Origin: Lycorma delicatula
Lineage: Eukaryota > Arthropoda > Insecta > Hemiptera > Fulgoridae
Assembly: GCF_047948215.1 (NCBI RefSeq)
Contig: NC_134455.1
Span: forward strand, 163,786,575 to 163,850,574
Direction of reading: 5' to 3'
Length of the DNA: 64,000 bases
A program made the translations under genes and the position numbers. Position 1 is the first letter of the stretch. Every line of letters begins with the position of its first letter. Below, in pieces: positions 11,401 to 24,744 of this stretch. The notes beneath the pieces are model-generated. The model was given only the letters and a program-made list of their open reading frames with translations, did not search any database and was not told the origin of the DNA.

Positions 11401-13718
11401 AGTTAAGTGGAGTTAAGAAAGCAGTATGGAGACAGAAAAGAGTAAAAATTAATTCAACTTTAAGAAGAGAGAATTCAAATGAATATAACAAATTATTATT
11501 TTTTTTAAATAATATAAAAAATATATAGAAGATTTTTTTCAAATTCATTAATACAATTTATTCAAAGATGTATTCACTAACGATAAACTTTATTCAAACT
11601 ATATTATATAACTATTATTCAAACATCGATATAACTATTATTCAAACATAATTCATTTTGTGAAACTAACTACACAGTCAAAATTAAACTTAAATTTATT
11701 CATAAATTAAGGTGAAGTAACATTAAGTCCTAACATGGAAAACATTTTTTAAAGAACATTAAAGAAATATTAAAATTTTGAAAGAATTTAATACTTTAGA
11801 GAATATAAAGTATTCTTTTAAAAAATATAAAATTTTTGAGAGAACATTAGACTTTTGAAAGAATATTTTCTTCTTTAATATTAAAATAGAAAAAATTGAA
11901 AGTATTTTAATATAAAATTGACCATAGATTTGATGTATTTCACATTTTGCTTTCAAGAAGTAAAAAGAGTTCAGAGAGTGCAGAGTTTTATTTCTCTTAT
12001 TAGATAGAATTAGCGAATTGTTCCTTATTAATTGTTTCAAATGATATTCCAGAGGTCTCCAAATATCTAAAAGATCTTCCAGAGCTTTCTTAATTCAGGA
12101 ATGGTCTATATATTTTTTTATTATTAAAAATAAATAAATATATTCTAATCTATTTTATTAATATATTAATTGGATTAATCTATAGATTTTCTGCATTCAT
12201 CAGAATACAAATATTTTAAATCTTCAATTTCATTATCGAACAGCCAATTGCACATAAAGTTAAAACAGTAGTTTTTTAACTGTTAAAATAGAACTTCTAT
12301 ATTACAAACAACACTACACCTGCGCTTTGAATAATACTTTTTTCATTGATTTTTTATGGTTTGTGACCTCTAGGCAAATAAATAAATTTTAGTAATCTGA
12401 GCATCTGTATTTAAAATAAAAATGACATATATTTGCATTATTTATTTAATAATCTGAAAACAAAGTTGTAATACTTTTCTGGCATTGGTTATTTATTCTT
12501 ATATAGTGGAAAAATAATTATACATGAAAAAAATTATCTATGATTTCTTTTTTAGGGTGAGGGATAATTTATGATTTCATTGTAAAATTATCATTATATG
12601 TTTAGATAATAATAAAAAAAAATGTTTAAATTCAATTTTTTTTTCTGCCTTCCCTCCACCGCCAATATCATCTTCCAAGAAAGGTTTTTCATTTTTCTAC
12701 ATTTACTACATTAGATGGAAGAAACTAAAAAAAATTCTACTAAAATATGCACAACCAATAACAAGTTACCCAAGATCTCTTTTTTGGAAGTGGAGATGAA
12801 TTATGATGAAATTTTTTTGTAACTTTATTACTAAAAGTTTATTATAAACAGTTTAAATAAACCAAAAAGTTTTTTTAAAAATTCCAAAAATTGATATTTT
12901 TGCACTTTGATCGGCTTACTCATGCCAATATTGTCCACAAAGAATTTTTTTGGGTTACTTGCACTATTACTTTACCCAGGAAGACATAAAAAAATTTTGA
13001 TTTACAGTAAATAAAGAGATAGTTTTTTCAATTTTTGGGAAAGGGGAAATTTTAGGCAACACTATTTTAAGAAAGGCAAGATAAGCATCACACATGTACT
13101 AAGCTTAATATAAAATGGGGTTATGTTTCCAAAATTTAAAAAGAAATTGACCCCTAAACCCCCCTCGGGGATATTGAACTCAAAATTTTACCAAACAATT
13201 GCCCTATATACAAGAATCTCTGTACAAAATTTCATCAAAATCGGTTTATCCAGTCAAACGTTAGTAAGCTTCAAACTAGTCAACACACGTACCATGTGTG
13301 TGTACATAGTAAAAATATTATCCCCCAATTTTTTTATTTTTTAGGGTTCCTAGGTCATGAAACATCAAGAAATGCAAAAAAACCCATGCCCCAGTTTTTG
13401 ATTGATTACCAAACTTATTTTTTGCACTATAGCTCTAGAGCTCTTATGTTAGGAAAGTAAAAAGAAGAGATATGAAGAATGATAATTCTAGAAAAATGAA
13501 GTGCAGCTAATTAGGACCTTATGGTAAAGAATTTTTATCATTCAGTAAACAAATAAGGATGTGTAATTTTAAATACTTTTCTGTAATAAAATATTTCATA
13601 GAGAATCTCTTTTATTCCGCATCAGAATTTAAAGAAGTTTTTACTTCGCATATTGTATTAAAAACTTAATTTTTCTGTTAGAAAAGAAATGATATTTTTT
13701 TATTTATATTTGTAATTG
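8408..13718. other. AT-rich intronic sequence with minor repeats
   Basis: No coding segment is supported here. A 17-bp inverted repeat pair (10491-10507 and 10599-10615, 15 of 17 matching) bounds a 125-bp MITE-like segment. A roughly 30-bp AT-rich block is repeated directly at 10951-10980 and 11503-11533. The stretch 13120-13345 resembles dispersed insect repeats I have seen elsewhere, but it has no second copy here. Open frames in this interval are low-complexity Phe/Ile/Leu/Lys strings. Confidence 0.55.
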
Positions 13719-13830
13719 TGAGATTGGTAATGTCTCAGCATTTCATAAGGAAGGTTCTGGGTTTAAATTCTGATTAGGCATGTCATTTTACAAATGCTAA
13801 TTTCCCTTCCATATTCCCAAACACATACTT
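13719..13830 (+). mobile_element. SINE family B, degraded copy
   Basis: It follows the family-B head seen at 6755-6600 in reverse: a box A relic (TTGGTAATGTCTCAGCATTTCAT), box B relic GGGTTTAAATTC and the after-tRNA segment TTAGGCATGTCATTTTACAAA. No target duplication is clear. Confidence 0.65.
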
Positions 13831-14179
13831 ACATGTCATAAAAAAAATTATCAAAAAATAGATTTATATTGAATACCAAAACAGATACCATACTGGCTTT
13901 TAAATAAGAGCAAATTGTTATACTTAAATATTTCATAAACAATAATAGTAAAAAATCTGATGTGGACACTATATGACTTCCTTTATGCCTATTAAATTAC
14001 ATATAAACATTTTTAAAAGTACATAAAATCCTATTTCACTAATAACTTCTGATTTTTTCATATTTTTTTTCTATTGTTATTATTGAATATTATTTATTGT
14101 AACATTTCTTTTACAATCAGAAGTTAATAATTATTAATAAATCAATATATTTAAATTTAAAAAAAAGTTAAAAAAAAAA

Positions 14180-14581
14180 AAGAAGTCGGATTCGAACCGA
14201 TGTTTCTTCCCCTTGTATGATCCAAATATTTCATTATGAGGGCTTTAAATATTTCAAAATGAGGGCTTACTACTGCAGTTAAGAAAAAGTCCAAAACCTA
14301 CATTTTTTGGATTTTGGGCTTTTTTGGATATTTTTGGTCAAGTTGATTGCAATCAAAAGGGAAGGTGCACAATTAGATGTTACAACAGTCCTAAATTCAA
14401 AATTTCAACATTCTACGACTAATTGTTTTTGAGTTATGCGAGATAAATATGTACGTACAGACATCATGCCGAAACTAGTCAACATGGATTCAGGGATAGT
14501 GAGAATGGATCCATTGAAATCTGAAAACTGAAATGTTTTGCGGTTACAATACTTCCTTTACTTCATACAAGGAAATAAAAA
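14180..14581. repeat. tRNA-related interspersed repeat
   Basis: At 14184-14203 the minus strand reads ATCGGTTCGAATCCGACTTC, a perfect tRNA T-arm with box B. The rest (14204-14581) contains a segment I recall from dispersed insect repeats: GTGCACAATTAGATGTTACA, a GAGTTATGCGAGATA block, a GCCGAAACTAGTCAA block, and an end CTTCCTTTACTTC/ATACAAGGAAATAAAA. I cannot place a clear box A, so SINE status and orientation are uncertain. Confidence 0.6.
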
Positions 14582-16706
14582 TGGGGTCCTGGCTAATTCA
14601 GGAAACTTCAAGCAACGATCAACCTTCACAGCCATGTTTTATAAAACAATTTATGAAGATCACTAAGTTAAATAATGTTGAATCCGATTTCAGTAATTGA
14701 ACTTAGTAACTGCATACAGTCAGAATTTTTAAAATAAAGATTTTAATGATTGGTGTGAAGTAAAAAAAAAATTACTGTAATATATCATCTTTTTTTTCAT
14801 TTAAACTTATTTTTTTAATAATTGAGGAGAATGGGAAAGGGAACTGTAATTGCAGTACCTTGTTAACAGGTAATGTAAAAAAAAGTGAATGAAAGTTTAT
14901 GTGCTTAAATGCCTACTTTTTGTGGGTTTTTCTGGTTTAAACATGAAAATATTTGGCATATTTTATATCCACTAGTACATTCTAGTACACTAGTACATTT
15001 GATAGTACATTACTACTTCATGCAATAGTGCTTAGTGTGAATGAGCATTATTCACATGTTAGTAGAGTAGCAATATTATGCTCTCTCTGTGGCAAAGTGA
15101 CAGGGTTCCTAAACTTATCTGGAAAGTTATGGGTTTGAATTTCAGTTTGGTGTGGTAATGTAAACATGAAAAAAAATTCATCTATGATTATTGGTAACTA
15201 TAACTGATTAAGTATCTGAAGTGATCTTATATAAAGTTGTAAAAAAAAATTAAAATAATAAAATAATATTTTACTTAATTATTCAGTCACGTGATATCAA
15301 ATACGTTGCATTTGAAAATAACGTGAAATAAATTTAGTGCGTTGTTTTATTTGATTTCCCAAACAATAATATTACACAACTTGACCTATTATTATGTCTA
15401 TATTTTTTCATAACTTTTAATTGTAGAAAAATTAAATAGCTCCACTGACAAATTTCTTTTTAGATTACTACATTCGACCGTGACTTCTTTATCAGAAATA
15501 AAATAAAACCTATTGCGCCGTATCTTAACAGTTTATCATAAACAAAGATGCTGATAAATTTATTACGAAGTATACACATATATTCAACTAAATGATTATT
15601 GTCATAATATTATTACACATCTTAGTTTTACTGAATAAAATGAAATATTGTTTCAAATAAAACAAAATTACTAAAAATATTATTTACAATTAACTTACTT
15701 ACAAGAACTATTCTAATTTATTTAGTAACAAATAAAAATTAGAATTTATAAAAAAAAAAAAATAGTTATTACGTAAATAGTTACGTTAGCCATGCAGGAA
15801 ATTGTTTGTTTGAAAGCAAGACTTAATATTGAATTTCAGGAAATATAAATTTATTAAAGTAAAATTTATAATGTATTTATGGTACTTGAGTTATAAAAAT
15901 CATCTATGATATCTATATTAGGTACCATAACCAGAATGATTATGGCACTTAATATCAGCCTCCGTCTTTCTTATATTTGTGAAGAATATTATTATGTACA
16001 TATCTTATAGAATATATTTTTCCCATTGAGAAAAGTTTGTGCACATAATAATTGTTTCTTGCAGAAAGAGTTCATTATTGCTACCTTGTTGTACCTATTG
16101 CAGTCTTTCTTATGATTTCAACAAAAATAAATCATCTAAAACTCAAGTGTTATTGATGAGAGGGTAATACTATTTCTTATACTGCCAATCCCTGTGCTAA
16201 GAGTGAAGTTGTTGCTTTTAGAATAAAGAGATATATCTCAACAGATTTAAGTGAGCTATTTTTGGATCCATGAGTATATTATAATGATTTGATTCACCGC
16301 AGTTAAAATTTGATTTGGTGTAAAATGCAACCTTTTGATGACTTTTTGAAGTTAGGAAAAAGGTAATAACTTACTGGACGCCAAATTACAGTTATATCTT
16401 GGAAGTAGAAGATAGAGTTTTGGTTTTTCAAGAACATGTGTTGCTTGCACAGTATGCGGACTTTGTTATCATGCTATCATGCTGTCAGAATTGACGCTGT
16501 TAACTAGTGAACTCTATAAACATATTTCTGTGGTTGTTTTGAGGTCTTGATGTCAGTACACCAATTCTTCTCAATAGGAGAGTTAACAGTATACACCACC
16601 TCCTTGTAATTAATCAGGTAAATGAGATATTTTAAATATGCAAAAAAAATTCATAATCATATTTTAAGAAGGGTAAATCTTAATTAAAGTTAGAGTATCT
16701 TACATT
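14582..16706. other. AT-rich intronic sequence
   Basis: No gene is supported. Around 15085-15170 a weak tRNA-like head (TGGCAAAGTGA, then GGGTTTGAATTTC) may be a very old SINE. Confidence 0.5.
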
Positions 16707-16720
16707 AGGCTAAATCTTAT

Positions 16721-17020
16721 GCCCACCGGGTTGGTCTAGTGGTGAACGCGTCTTCCCAAATCAGCTGATTTGGAAGTCGAGAGTTCCAGCGTTCAAGTCC
16801 TAGTAAAGCCAGCTATTTTTACACGGACTTGAATACTAGATCGTGGATACCGGTGTTCTTTGGTGGTTGGGTTTCAATTAACCACACATCACAGGTATGG
16901 TCGAACTGAGAATGTACAAGACTTACACACTTCATTCACACTCATACATATCATCCTTTCATCCTGAAGTATTATCTAAACGGTAGTTACCGGAGGCTAG
17001 ACAGGAAAAAGAAAGAAAGA
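16721..17020 (+). mobile_element. tRNA-derived SINE, family A, copy 2 (best preserved)
   Basis: The copy is full length, about 300 bp: head CCCACCGGG, box A TGGTCTAGTGG, palindrome CCAAATCAGCTGATTTGG (16756-16773), box B GTTCAAGTCC, conserved body (GGTGGTTGGGTTTCAATTAA) and a GAAAGAAAGA tail. A perfect 14-bp target duplication, AGGCTAAATCTTAT, flanks it at 16707-16720 and 17021-17034. Transcription would be by RNA polymerase III from the internal boxes. Mobility would depend on a LINE reverse transcriptase. Confidence 0.96.
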
Positions 17021-17034
17021 AGGCTAAATCTTAT

Positions 17035-19832
17035 TTATGTAATTTTTGTGTGTCGAACAGTCGACATTCCCGTTTACTACAACATATTTGTGTTTTCCTT
17101 CCATCTGTCCACAATTATTGTTAAAATATTATAGCTAACATTAGCTGTAATAAATTTTTGTCATGTATGTAGAAGAAAATTATGGATTATTTGGAAGTTT
17201 AAAAGTTCAGTTTTTAAACCTAGTTTTTCTGTATAATGAAAAAGTACAGGGATTTTTTTTATTGAAATCATTTAATCAATGTTTCTGGCCCTCAAAATAA
17301 TGTGGTTTCTTAATACACCACAAAATATTATCTTTAAAAAAAACATAATTTATTATTTTTGAGGTAGTTAGCTACTTTAAGAACTATTGTGTTAAGGAAG
17401 TAAAATAATTTTACAAGCGTTTTGAATGTACATCTCCATTTAATTTTCAAATTCTAATATCTTCCTTAATTTGAATATTTGTAACTAAGTATTAGTTTTA
17501 ATTTAATGTTATATCAAAAGAAGGGTTGTGTGTTTGGTTTAAATATTTTTTTTGTCGAAGTAACAACAAAATGGATGCACCCCAGGATCAGTTTTCAGGA
17601 AAAAATAACCTGATCTACGATAGAAATACAAAAGAAAATGTGAACAGATAACGTAAAAAGATTTGTATCTAGCACGAGCCAAGAGCTCTATAATAGGAAT
17701 GAATATTATCTTTTTAAATATAGCTTCTTAAAAAAAAATTATTTTGAGGTTTTTCGCAAAAATACTTTAAATATTAGAATGATATTTAATCATATATTTA
17801 TCGTTACGCTAACAAGCTTATACAAAACGACTTCAAAAAACGAGGCGGTTCTCAGTTCTATCGATGCATATTTTTACTTACGTTCAATCTTACTGTTTAT
17901 CAAACGCACAGTTTTTGATCATTTTTAAAATTATGTGTAAGAAGTTCCTCAGGTCCAGGAGTAAGCTTTTCAAATAACTAAAGTTAAAGATTATCGAAAC
18001 AAAATTTACATGACCTTAAACTCTTTAAAAAAAAAATTTATATGGTTCTCATCATTATTGCTTGGTATTGGATAATTGTAAATATAATTCTGGTAAAGTA
18101 CAAGTATTTTCACCCGAAAATACAAAAATTAAGTTTGAAAGCGGTAAGCTAACAAAATAAATAATACGTACAATTGTTCATACTAGAAAATCTTAGCAAA
18201 CAGTCTGTATAAGTAAATGCAAACTTATCAAATTTTATGTTTGAAATACCTTTCACTCATCCAGAGGAAACTTACTTTATAAAAAAGAAAAAAAGAAACG
18301 TCAAATTTGTTAAAAAGTAAGATTTTATATACTACAGTACGTACACAGTAATTCACACTTGAATCATTAAAGACAAAAAAAAATTCAATAAGTTACATAA
18401 CAGTGAATCATTCGGAAATTTACCTAAAAATATAGATAGCTGTAATAAAAAATTATGACATTAAAATAAATGACTTTAAAATATAGAAAGAAATATTCTA
18501 TGGATAAGATATGACAAATTATTATTATTAATAGTAATTTTAAAAATTAAAATAATTGTATCAATAGAAAAATGATAACGAACAAGAGTTATTTTTGACC
18601 TTTTAATAAAAATATAAAAAAATGATATTAAAGAAAGGAGAGAAAATATATTTTGATAATAAATCCGTTAACATATCGTGTTTGTAAGTATAACAGTATA
18701 ATGATAAAAACACAGTAGATGTTAGTTTTTTACATTTTTTAGAAAATATTTAAAATATACAATACTAAGGTTAAATTAAATTTATTAATGCAGTCGATGT
18801 CATTTTAAACTGAGTAACTTAAAAGTAAATTGAAATTATTATTTATTTTTTATTGTTACTCGTACTTTATTTTATTAGAAATTTATTTGAAATCCAAGTT
18901 CCTTTTGAAGTTAAATAAAGGCATTTTATACATAATGTATTAACAAGATTGATATACGTTAAAATAGATGGCGATTATTAAACAATCATATTTTGTTATA
19001 TAATAATAATCATGAAAATTGGGCTTTAATTAAGGATAATTCGGTTAATTTTTTTTATTGTATGAAACAATACATATCCGTATTATTGGCGGTTTCAATA
19101 GAGACATTTCTTCCTTCAAAACCTTTTTCCTATCATGTTAACTAGAATTATGAAACTATTTACGTCCCATAATAATATTTTTAAAACAGATGGTTCAATA
19201 TTATATATACTTTTCCTGTCTTTATTGAGAGCCGAAGTAGCAGTGCATTAAACAGCCGAAAACAAAAAATTTAAAAAGCATTTTAACAACCAGATATATA
19301 CTATTGTTATATGTTCTTAAATACTATTAAAAAAGTAATTTACATAATCTCTCAGTAAAATTATGGATCGTCGACGATTGTAACTACTACCGTGAAAACA
19401 ACCTAAAAACGCATACTTGTTAAGTGTAATTTTCCACAATTTCTAAAGATTTTCTCCAAATAAAACTTGTAACTTACTAAAAAAAGGTAGAAAAGATCAA
19501 ATTTTGATAGTCTAAAACTCAATTTTCCCATCGAGTAGTACATAAGTAATGTAACTCTTCAAACACAAGTTTTTCTTTTGTAACTCATATTTCAGTACAG
19601 ACGGACTTGAACAAAGTTTGTTGTACATACAAGATGTAATGCTTTCGATACTATTCAATCACTTGCAATTTAATTACCATTTCACGTTTACATGTTTACT
19701 TTAATTTTCAGAAACACCAAGTAGGCCAAATTACATTATTTATATAACTTTCTTTACTGCAAAAATTTATTTCTGCATTTATTTTAAAATCCTTTTAATA
19801 TGTTTAACATGTTTCTATATGCGTATAAAATT

Positions 19833-19864
<32 letters not shown>

Positions 19865-20275
19865 AAATATTGTTGTGTGTGTGTGTGTATGTGTGCGCGC
19901 GCTTATAGTAACGATCAAGACGAACCTAATAGTATATAAGAATAGAAGCGATTGTATCATTCTCTATAAACTATCCCTCTTTAATATAAGTAAACCAGAT
20001 CGATGCTGCTACATTTTCTGGATAAAAGGCTAATTTTGTCATGTATACATATAATCTTATTAAAAGAAATATTAAATATTTCAATTATTTCTTTGTACAC
20101 AGATTGATAAGTATGATCTTAATTCTACCAGAACGAACATTTATAAAAAAATACACGAACGTTTGTTTCCAAAGCTTCCGATTCGGAAAAGGTGATGTGT
20201 TTTGAATTGACCTACTAGATAAAAACTTTTCCTAATAAAAATAAGTCATGAACAATTCAGTACATTAAAGACTGC

Positions 20276-20323
<48 letters not shown>

Positions 20324-22240
20324 TAAACACGCACCAAAAATACAATAAATACTATAACAAAAATAAATTCTTCTAGAATACAAAAACATAAACTGGATTA
20401 AAGAAATAAAAATTTAAAAATATAATAGAAAATTATATTATAAATAGAAACATAAAACTAACATTTTGATGTAGAGGGTTTACAAGGAAAAAACCTAGGA
20501 ACATTTTGCCAGGTAAATTAAGAGCTTCCTAAAAGAACATTGGTAATACATTTAAGCTTCCTCAAAGAACATATTCCATTCATATCAAGAGTACAGAATG
20601 TTTACATTTTCTAATCCTGAATTACATTTTTCTAATATTTTCCAATATTCAGCTACAGGCCATGGAAAAATAGATTGACAGCTTTGAAGATGAACTTATG
20701 ACAGTTTGAATAATGGTTGATATCTTTCTGATTATCTTTGATGAATTGTTGATATCTTCCAGATTATTTAGTTAAATACAATTAGTATTGATAAATATGT
20801 ATACTTGATTAGTTTTGCTTGAATGGATAAATGTGCAAAGATATGTATTCAGTAGCCATTAAAATGCCACTTATAGGAAAAGAGATCGAAATATTTTATC
20901 ATAATTAATACCAGTGAAAACTGATACTAGTTATACTTGTATATAATCTGTCTGTAAAGACAATCCTTTAATTATGACAGTATAAAATGGTGGAATGTGA
21001 TTAACATGTAAGATTTTGATTTGATTTTGAAAATGACCAGCCAGAAAGGATTAATCAGTTACTTGCATCACGTTTAACAATGGTACAAAACAAATACACA
21101 ATACAAAAATTTTTATGAATTATGTGTTTCTTTTTTTTCAATTAAAAAAAAATGGTATACCCTAGTAATTGACTGAATAGTTTAAGAAAAAGAGTCAATA
21201 TTGAAACTATTGTTTATATTTTTGCAGTTTAGAAGCCACTTAAATAATTGGCTGTTTAAACCTGATGAATTTATGATTTTTTGAAAAATTGTTGGAATTA
21301 TACTGTTTACAATTTATTTAATCAAAACAATTGGCTCACATCACATTGAGTCCCATTATAAATTGCATAAATTTGGGTTCTTGAGGTTAAAATTTATAAT
21401 CTGGCATCATAAAATATTATGTCACTATAGATGATTTAATGCTAGATCCAGGATCTATGCTACACAGTGATCAAGATGAATATTGCTGATTTACAGAACA
21501 ATGTATTTTCCAGTGCAGTAATGCAATATTACATCAATAAAATATTTTAGAAAAGTTTCACATTATTTTGTAGTTTTGAGCAGTGTCGAAAAATCTATTT
21601 TCCAGTCATTATTGTATCTATTCTAAACTATGGATATATTGTTTTTGATGTAATAAAAAATTTGAAAATATTTTTAATTTGGTCTAAATTTGAATAAATG
21701 TACAGTAATTATAAAAAACTAGTTAAAATACAAATATTTGTTTTTAAATTTTAAAAATAATGCAAAAGTTAAAAAATTAATACATTCGAAGTTTTAAGAA
21801 TAAATTTTACAAATAAATATTGAAATTTGAAAAATCATCCTGAGATGTTTATGTTAACCAAAAGTGCTTTTGGAGTATTTAAAATGAATTTTTTTTTGTT
21901 TATTCATTAAATTCAAATTCTGATCACTTTAATTTTTTAATCTTTTGGAATGTAAAAATACATTTATTTATTTTAACATATTTCTTTGCAGTTGATTTGT
22001 TAAAATAAACCCAGCTTTGTTGGTTTGAAAAGAAGATGGTTAATAAACTTTATAATTTATTTTTACTGTTATTTATATTTTATTATATTTTATATATATA
22101 TGTAGATATACACATCTCCCTTGTGACTTCACCCATGGTATATTGTTACTTCCGTTTCCGATTGTGGTCAATCTTTTTTAATTTCATATTTTTTAGTCAA
22201 TTTTTATTTGGTACCATGAAATTAAATAAATAGTACATTC
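17035..22240. other. AT-rich intronic sequence with microsatellites
   Basis: No gene or recognisable transposon. Microsatellites: mixed (TA)n(GT)n(GC)n at 19832-19902 and (AT)n(AC)n at 20279-20323. Confidence 0.6.
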
Positions 22241-22334
22241 ATTTTTACTCCATTTTAACTCTTTAAAGTCGGAATTTCAAAAAAAATCTTTTCTTAGTGT
22301 GCACCCACACCATAAGAACATGTATACAAATTTT
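22241..22334 (+). repeat. Short dispersed repeat, copy 1 (inverted partner at 31790)
   Basis: The block running from TACTCCATTTTAACTC through CACCCACACCATAAGAACAT to GTATACAA reappears in reverse complement at 31790-31876. The two copies bracket the LINE cluster. Confidence 0.75.
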
Positions 22335-23699
22335 CATCAATTTACCTTCAGCAGTTTTTGTTGGGTATCAATCATGAATCAGTCGCAACATGTTTTATAT
22401 ATTCACACATATAATTTTTTTTTCTGGAAAGAAGAATCCAATTAAATAAAATTATTTTTTAGCCCAGTAGTTACCGAGATTACTTCATACAAATAAATTT
22501 TATATCTTTCTATATTTCTATAATAAAAGATTTATAGGAAAAAAAACAGTTCCACAGAAATTGCAATAAAATTTAAAATGCTATATTCAAAAGTGATTCA
22601 GATAATTTTTTTTTATTTTAATGACAAATCTGTGGGCAATGATGATTGATTCAGAAGTTTGTGCAGGTGATAGTAGAATTTTCACTACATTTGAAATTTT
22701 TAATGTAGTGCAGAAGACAGATCTTAAGATAAAGCTAATGTATGGCAATAATTGAAGTGATGAATATCTCTGTATCAGAACATGACACAGTACCAGTCAA
22801 TAACAAAGTTTTTAAAAAATTGTAAATATGCTGGTAAAGAAAAGTATTAATTCATGATAAAAAAATAGGTAGAAGAAAATAAAAATCAGAAGATGAATGC
22901 ATCTTATATTACAGAAATAAAATACATTATTCCACTACCAGACAAATATACAGTTTAGTTAGCCACAAAAACAAGTAGTTGGAAGTTTTTATCAAAATAT
23001 TCTTCTTTAAGCCATAACACAATTACAGGATATGTTGAAGTAATTAGTTTGTATAAAATTCAATTTATCAATAGACGTTAAAGTTAACATTGTACATAAT
23101 GACAAACAGAATATAAAGTTATCAGTAACACTATATCAGTAAAGCATACAGTATAACAATTAATTCTCTCTAATCAAAATTCAATATTTCACAATACTTT
23201 AATTTATTACAACTACTTGTAATTTTATTATAAACAAATTACTTGTCACAAAAATAGTTTGTTCATTAAAGTGAGATAACATTTAGAATGCTTTACTATT
23301 ATCCCAACTGCAAAAGGTGTTGTTATTTGTAGTAAGTGGCATACAGTTCAATGTAAAATCAGAGAGAAATATTTTATAAACTCATATAATTTCATTTCAA
23401 ACTATAGAAAAATTTAAACCATAATTGTAATTTAAACCAAAATATAGACAGATTTCAAACCATTGAAAAAAGAGGCATTTGCTGTTTGTGGATGCTGTCC
23501 TTAAATATTGAGAACATTTTTATATTGACAAAAATATAAACAATATTAATTCTATAACATATTTTGTTCTGTAAGAACAAAATTGGCTCTGAGATGTGCA
23601 GAACATATGAGTGAGGTAGAAAATCTTTAAATAGAAAGAGAGAATGAGTTACACGTCTGGCGTGTACAGACATACTTAACCTCTACATGCAACTTGTAT
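22335..23699. other. AT-rich intronic sequence
   Basis: Nothing beyond low-complexity sequence is recognisable. Confidence 0.55.
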
Positions 23700-23830
23700 C
23701 ACGTTTACTGTTTGTTCATTTGGTTTCTTCTTGCTTCTGTTTTTGTATTATTTTGTTGTGTATTTTATTGTTTCGTTGAGTTTTTTAGTTTAAATCACCT
23801 TTTTTAATTTGAGTTCTGAGTTATAAGGGA

Positions 23831-23945
23831 GTTATAGTGATAAGGGCTGAGAAGCCCTTATCACTATAACTATAAGGGCTATAAGCCCTTATCACTGCTT
23901 CTGTAGTGATAAGGGCTTCTCAGCCCTTATCACTACAGAAGCAGT
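23831..23945. repeat. Two perfect hairpins that are reverse complements of each other
   Basis: Hairpin 1: 18-bp arms 23831-23848 and 23853-23870 with loop GAGA. Hairpin 2: 24-bp arms 23894-23917 and 23922-23945 with loop TCTC. The 30-base core of one is the exact reverse complement of the core of the other, so the pair also forms a larger inverted repeat. The interval between them carries further AAGGGCT/AGCCCTT pieces. Perfect arms in decayed surroundings point to a recent origin. Confidence 0.9.
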
Positions 23946-24099
23946 AATCTACGAAGAGGTCCTACGCGAGTGGCGTGCATCCTCGGATTTTAAGAGAGGG
24001 TTTGATCGGAGACTCACAAGAAGTCAGTGATGTTAACGGACCCGACGAGCGACTGATTTGGACTTTGGATCGGTTGTCCAGCTTATGGTTTCTTAGATT

Positions 24100-24640
24100 T
24101 TGACGTTACAGTCACTGGTGGCGAGCAATATAAACACCAAACGAGAGATTAAGCAGAGTGCCGATATCTTGACTAAGTTAGCAGGACATGTGGGGGGAGT
24201 CGTGCCACTCTGCACCACTTGTACAACCAAGTCGTCGGAACAGGCAGAGGTGTCCACACAGACTTGGAGAAGAGGTCGCAACCTAAAAGCGATATTGATC
24301 CACACACGTTAACAGAGAAACGGCGGCAGTGAACTGGCGGACCGAATTTATGAACAAAGTACGCCGCATAACGGATTTGTCAATTGTTTCGGCTGACGTA
24401 TGCCGTTTTACTGACTTGTCGGGTATACGTCGCTGTTACAGAGATCCCTCCCGGTATTGCGAGGATACCTCGAAGATTCTATGGCGAGAGGATAAGTCAC
24501 CAGCTAGGTGGGCATTTTGCCTATACTTCAATTCGGCTGCTGAGGAGCAGACCTCGCTGAGGGTTATTCTGTGTTCCCTGCAAAATATTCGGAGGGTGTC
24601 GTCGGCTCCCGTGTTTTTACTGCCGGGAGGCAACTCGTTA
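24100..24640 (+). pseudogene. LINE I: 5' coding remnant of uncertain identity
   Basis: Two open stretches (24100-24312 and 24329-24640) have near-neutral base composition unlike the AT-rich flanks. They lie between the hairpins and the recurrent leader module. The first includes a Cys-Thr-Thr-Cys segment. I cannot align either to a named domain; by position they may be ORF1 of an older LINE copy. Confidence 0.4.
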
Positions 24641-24744
24641 AAGCCCATCAGGGCTAGGAACGGGGGTGATGGTGTGGCGACCGGAAGCGTCACAAGGCGG
24701 GTATCTTCCTCTACGGAGTTGAGATGCCGGGAGGCAACTCGCGT

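Noticed and set aside
11759..12040. 93-codon minus-strand reading frame
   Set aside because: The composition is almost only Phe, Ile, Leu, Lys, Ser and Asn, as expected for translated AT-rich noise. No splice sites or motif support it.
229..20323. CRISPR-like or regularly spaced arrays
   Set aside because: The only tandem arrays are simple microsatellites and a two-copy hairpin repeat at 3961-4021. No spacer-repeat pattern exists anywhere in the window.
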